The notes beneath the pieces are model-generated. The model did no database searches. It was given only the letters and a program-made list of their open reading frames with translations, and was not told where the DNA came from. A stretch of DNA of 8,710 nt from Planctomycetales bacterium (GTDB lineage Bacteria; Planctomycetota; Planctomycetia; Isosphaerales; Isosphaeraceae): the NCBI GenBank assembly GCA_027435495.1, contig DAHZZC010000955.1, positions 1 to 8,710 on the forward strand, read 5' to 3'. Positions 6,647 through 8,710 of the stretch are shown in pieces. The translations under genes were made by a program, and so were the position numbers. Position 1 is the stretch's first letter; every line of letters begins with the position of its first letter.

Positions 6647-6925
6647 GGCTCGATCCGCTCCCTTTACCTGGACAGGCGCGACCCTCCGCCCGCCGGAGGC
6701 CCCCGCGCCGCGGAACCCTATCACAGTCGCCCCGATGCCACCAGACCAGACCCGCTCTGTCGCCCATCGCGGCGGCTCTGCCTGATTCGCGGGCGGGGAC
6801 GATCGCCCGACCGGTGATACCGGCGTTTTGAAAAAGATACCTGATCCCGGCCCTTCCGACCCATTCAACAGGCCAAAATCCGCGGACACGGCCCTTCTCC
6901 CATAAACCTCTGGCTCATGGCATGC

Positions 6926-6943
6926 CGCTTGCACGAGCAAGCG
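6926..6943. repeat. Perfect inverted repeat (7-bp arms)
   Basis: CGCTTGC (6926-6932), loop ACGA, GCAAGCG (6937-6943). The arms are perfectly complementary. It overlaps by one base the palindrome GGCATGCC (6919-6926). No T-tract follows on either strand, so a terminator is unlikely; an operator or an RNA leader hairpin are the options. Confidence 0.4.
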
Positions 6944-6978
6944 ATTCGGAATGAGAGAGAATGAGGCGACAAATCCCA

Positions 6979-6998
6979 GACGGCCGATCGCGGCCGTC
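6979..6998. repeat. Perfect inverted repeat (8-bp arms)
   Basis: GACGGCCG (6979-6986), loop ATCG, CGGCCGTC (6991-6998). Its centre is 54 bases from the centre of the previous inverted repeat. The stem would end 12 bases before the Shine-Dalgarno of the small ORF at 7025, so as RNA it would sit in that leader. No T-tract follows. Confidence 0.42.
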
Positions 6999-7024
6999 GC
7001 CGATTGGACGAGAGGAGGCCGACA

Positions 7025-7126
7025 ATGCGGACACCGGAACCCATCCGCGAGATTGCCCCGCCAGCCTGGCCGCTCCCCCTGATCGCGATCGAGGCGCAAG
7101 GTCCGCGTCGACGCTGTTCGGCTTGA
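7025..7126 (+). CDS. Possible small ORF, 33 residues, unknown function
   Basis: ATG 7025 is preceded by AGAGGAGG (7011-7018) at a 6-base spacing, the strongest Shine-Dalgarno in the window. The ORF runs 33 codons to TGA 7124-7126. The product begins MRTPEPIREIAPPAW and ends in a basic RRRCSA tail; it has no signal peptide or clear transmembrane segment. Third positions are GC-rich as in neighbouring genes, though less so. It ends 97 bases before the MEMO-family start, and its stop overlaps the -35 of the promoter for that gene, so the two need not share a transcript. I do not recognise a homologue. It could be a small protein, a leader peptide, or a chance ORF. Confidence 0.33.
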   Translation: MRTPEPIREIAPPAWPLPLIAIEAQGPRRRCSA

Positions 7127-7150
7127 CGCAATTGCGCTCGCTGTTACGAT
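7123..7150 (+). promoter_or_regulatory. Sigma70-type promoter for the MEMO-family gene
   Basis: TTGACG (7123-7128) and TACGAT (7145-7150) are separated by 16 bases; the -35 matches five of six and the -10 four of six consensus bases. Transcription would begin near 7157, downstream of the candidate ATG at 7155, which favours the GTG at 7224 as the true start with a leader of about 67 bases. A perfect 10-base palindrome CGCAATTGCG (7127-7136) overlaps the -35 and spacer and could be a repressor site. Confidence 0.5.
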
Positions 7151-7210
7151 TGTGATGGGATATTCCGCTCCGAACGATCGGGCGGGCCCGGGATCGATCC
7201 AGGCCAGTCC

Positions 7211-7217
7211 GAGGGGG
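7211..7217 (+). promoter_or_regulatory. Shine-Dalgarno that decides the GTG start at 7224
   Basis: GAGGGGG lies 6 bases before GTG 7224. The in-frame alternatives GTG 7152 and ATG 7155 have no purine-rich tract upstream and lie at or before the predicted transcription start. Confidence 0.55.
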
Positions 7218-7223
7218 CGGGCA

Positions 7224-8546
7224 GTGAGCGAGCTCGAGACGCCAGCGGGTCTGGACCCATCCCTGGAACGGCCGAGGCTCCGTCCGCTGAACGCCCGACG
7301 GATCGACCACCAGGGCCAGGCGTTCGTGATGCTCCAGGATCCGGCCGGAGTGGTCGCGCAGTCGGTGCTGATCCCCCTCGACGGCTACGCCCGTTTTTTC
7401 CGCCATTTCGACGGCCAATCGACCCTCTCCGAGATCCAGGCCCGGGCGCTCCAGGAGACGGGACAGTTCGTCCCGATGAAGGACCTGCTCGACCTGGTCC
7501 GCCAGCTCGACGAGGCGATGATCCTCGACGGCCCGGCCTTCGGCCTCTTCCTCGAACAGTATCGCCAGGGACGCCAGCGACCGGCGGCGATGGCGGGGCG
7601 ATCGTATGCCGGCTCGCTCCGGGCGCTTCAGGCGCAGTTGGAGCAGCTCTTCGTGGGCCGCAACGGCTCGGGCGCCCCGGCGATCGAGGCCACGCCCCGG
7701 CCCGACGGCTTCCGGGGGATTCTCAGTCCTCACATCGACTTCCACCGCGGCGGGCCGGTCTACACCTGGTCGTATCGCGAGCTGGTCGAAAAATCTCCGG
7801 CGACCACCTTCGTCATCCTCGGCGTCGCCCATCAATACTGTCGACGTCGGTTCGCCCTGACCTACAAGGACTTCGAAACGCCGCTCGGCGTCGCCCGGAC
7901 CGATCGTGCGTACGTCGATGCGCTCGCCGCGATCGCCGGCCGCGACCTCTTCGACGACGAGCTGGTCCACCGAACCGAGCACTCGATCGAGTTCCAGGTC
8001 GTCTTCCTGCAATACCTGCTCGGCGGTCGCCGCGATTTCTCGATCGTCCCGATTCTGGTCGGCTCGTTCCACGACCTGATGGAGTCGGGCCTTGATCCGA
8101 TCGCCGATCCGGAAGTCGCCCGGTTCCTCTCGGCGCTCCATACGGTCGAGGCGAGCCGGGGACGGTCGGTCGCTTACATCGGCGGAATCGACCTCTGCCA
8201 CGTCGGCCCCGAGTTTGGCGACACGCATCCGGTCGATCCGATCCTCCAGGAGCAGCTTCGCCGGTTCGATCGCGAGATGCTCGACCGGGCCGCGTCCGGC
8301 GATGCCGTGGGGTGGTTCCGGACCGCCGGCGCGATCGGCAACCGATGGCGCGTCTGCGGCCTCGCGGCCACTTATACCTTCCTGCACGCGATCGGCCCGG
8401 CGCAGGGGCGACTCCTCCGCTACGACCAGGCCATCGACGCCCGCCGAACCTGCTGCGTCACCTTCGCCAGCATGGCATTTCAGGCGTCGGAACCGGCACT
8501 GCCGCCGGAATCCGCGGCCCTGGGACACGTCGCCCCGACATCCTGA
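7224..8546 (+). CDS. MEMO1-family protein (AmmeMemoRadiSam system protein B) with extra N-terminal domain
   Basis: This is a 440-residue cytoplasmic protein from GTG 7224; the frame stays open to 7152 (464 residues). Residues 160-440 are the MEMO domain, related to extradiol dioxygenases. The conserved metal-site histidines are visible: H170 in ILSPHIDFHRG, H203 in ILGVAHQ, H253 in RTEHSIEFQ, and D323/H326 in GGIDLCHVGP. C378 in RVCGL matches the conserved Cys-Gly near the C-terminus of the family. MEMO proteins bind metal and, in bacteria, belong to the predicted AMMECR1-MEMO-radical SAM triad of uncertain chemistry; the two partners are not in this window. Residues 17-104 form a separate segment (PRLRPLNARRIDHQGQ, FVMLQDP, then helices with LSEIQARALQETG and LVRQLDEAMILDG) that looks like a small winged-helix of PqqD/RRE type; this is inferred. 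Residues 105-159 are a linker. Family assignment is sure; biochemical role is not. Confidence 0.9.
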   Translation: MSELETPAGLDPSLERPRLRPLNARRIDHQGQAFVMLQDPAGVVAQSVLIPLDGYARFFRHFDGQSTLSEIQARALQETGQFVPMKDLLDLVRQLDEAMILDGPAFGLFLEQYRQGRQRPAAMAGRSYAGSLRALQAQLEQLFVGRNGSGAPAIEATPRPDGFRGILSPHIDFHRGGPVYTWSYRELVEKSPATTFVILGVAHQYCRRRFALTYKDFETPLGVARTDRAYVDALAAIAGRDLFDDELVHRTEHSIEFQVVFLQYLLGGRRDFSIVPILVGSFHDLMESGLDPIADPEVARFLSALHTVEASRGRSVAYIGGIDLCHVGPEFGDTHPVDPILQEQLRRFDREMLDRAASGDAVGWFRTAGAIGNRWRVCGLAATYTFLHAIGPAQGRLLRYDQAIDARRTCCVTFASMAFQASEPALPPESAALGHVAPTS

Positions 8547-8649
8547 CCCACGGATTCACGAGCCCGATGATCCCGTCCGATTTGTGATGGCTGGGGTTCG
8601 CCGATCTTTTTTCGGAGGGCGCGCCGGGTCGTGACCGGGTCAATAGCCC

Positions 8650-8679
8650 GTGTAGGAGCCAGCTCCCGCTGGCGACCCG
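8650..8679 (+). repeat. REP-like palindromic element, copy 2
   Basis: GCCAGC (8658-8663), loop TCCC, GCTGGC (8668-8673) form a perfect 6-bp stem preceded by GTAGGA, with GTAG at 8652-8655. Compared with copy 1, one stem pair changes from G-C to A-T (A8661 with T8670), keeping the pairing. It lies 104 bases after the MEMO-family stop. The rest of the 8547-8710 tail shows only a T6 run at 8608-8613 and no ORF I can support. Confidence 0.65.
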
Positions 8680-8710
8680 GACGAAGCTCAAGGTGACGCG
8701 AAGATCGCCG

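Larger units (their letters stand above)
6647..7223. other. 577-base divergent intergenic region
   Basis: This region separates the TIGR03009-like gene (minus) from the MEMO-family gene (plus). It holds two perfect inverted repeats (6926-6943 and 6979-6998), a possible small ORF with a strong Shine-Dalgarno (7025-7126), and a sigma70-type promoter (7123-7150), each listed separately. CCGGT-GAT-ACCGG (6811-6823) followed by TTTT is a weak extra hairpin. I could not find a convincing promoter for the minus-strand gene. Nothing in 6666-6800 stood out. Confidence 0.6.

Noticed and set aside
5600..6817. 405-codon plus-strand ORF opposite the TIGR03009-like gene
   Set aside because: It is rich in Leu/Arg/Glu with no domain, while the minus strand has a signal peptide, Shine-Dalgarno and a family-like domain.
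6961..7155. 64-codon plus-strand ORF in the divergent intergenic region
   Set aside because: The purine tract before its ATG is too close to act as a normal Shine-Dalgarno. It overlaps the better-supported 33-codon ORF at 7025 in a different frame, and its composition is R/S/P-rich without features.
7152..7223. Upstream starts GTG 7152 and ATG 7155 for the MEMO-family gene
   Set aside because: They have no Shine-Dalgarno and lie at or before the predicted transcription start; GTG 7224 fits better. Not fully excluded, since planctomycete genes can lack a Shine-Dalgarno.
6915..8528. 537-codon minus-strand ORF opposite the MEMO-family gene
   Set aside because: The translation is low-complexity R/E/D/V-rich sequence typical of antisense high-GC DNA; the sense strand encodes a clear MEMO domain.

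Overview
High-GC bacterial DNA, most likely from a member of the Planctomycetota. The best clue is the protein at 5699-6646 (minus), which looks like the planctomycete-restricted TIGR03009 family. The high-GC codon use, the abundance of CGATCG and the exported low-complexity proteins suggest the Isosphaeraceae. That placement is inference, because no rRNA or other phylogenetic marker lies in the window.

Layout, left to right. (1) The C-terminal end of a left-handed beta-helix (hexapeptide-repeat) protein, plus strand, cut by the window edge (2-331). (2) A convergent minus-strand pair: a UPF0173 metallo-beta-lactamase-fold hydrolase (360-1070) and, upstream of it, an NAD-dependent sugar-nucleotide epimerase of the UDP-glucuronate 4-epimerase type (1208-2164). 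The 137-base gap between them holds a good sigma70-type promoter for the hydrolase. (3) Divergent from the epimerase, an exported glycoside hydrolase with a TIM barrel and a C-terminal beta-sandwich (2342-4129). (4) After a REP-like hairpin, an exported Q/P/M-rich protein of unknown function whose C-terminal third is a 16-residue tandem repeat (4406-5557). (5) Convergent with it, the TIGR03009-like exported protein (5699-6646, minus). (6) A 577-base divergent intergenic region with two perfect inverted repeats, a possible 33-codon small ORF with a strong Shine-Dalgarno, and a sigma70-type promoter. (7) A MEMO1-family protein (AmmeMemoRadiSam system protein B) with an extra N-terminal domain (7224-8546). 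(8) A 164-base tail with a second copy of the REP-like hairpin.

Most of the window looks like ordinary chromosomal envelope and housekeeping content, not an island. The epimerase and glycoside hydrolase could both serve surface polysaccharide metabolism. The repeat protein and the TIGR03009-like protein are both exported and carry Q/P-rich stretches, but no shared pathway can be shown. The most distinctive signals are not genes: two REP-like hairpins with a compensatory base-pair change, a strong excess of CGATCG, and a recently duplicated 96-base repeat whose substitutions identify the reading frame under selection. I found no transposase, CRISPR array, tRNA, rRNA or recognisable riboswitch, and no complete novel defence or metabolic system.
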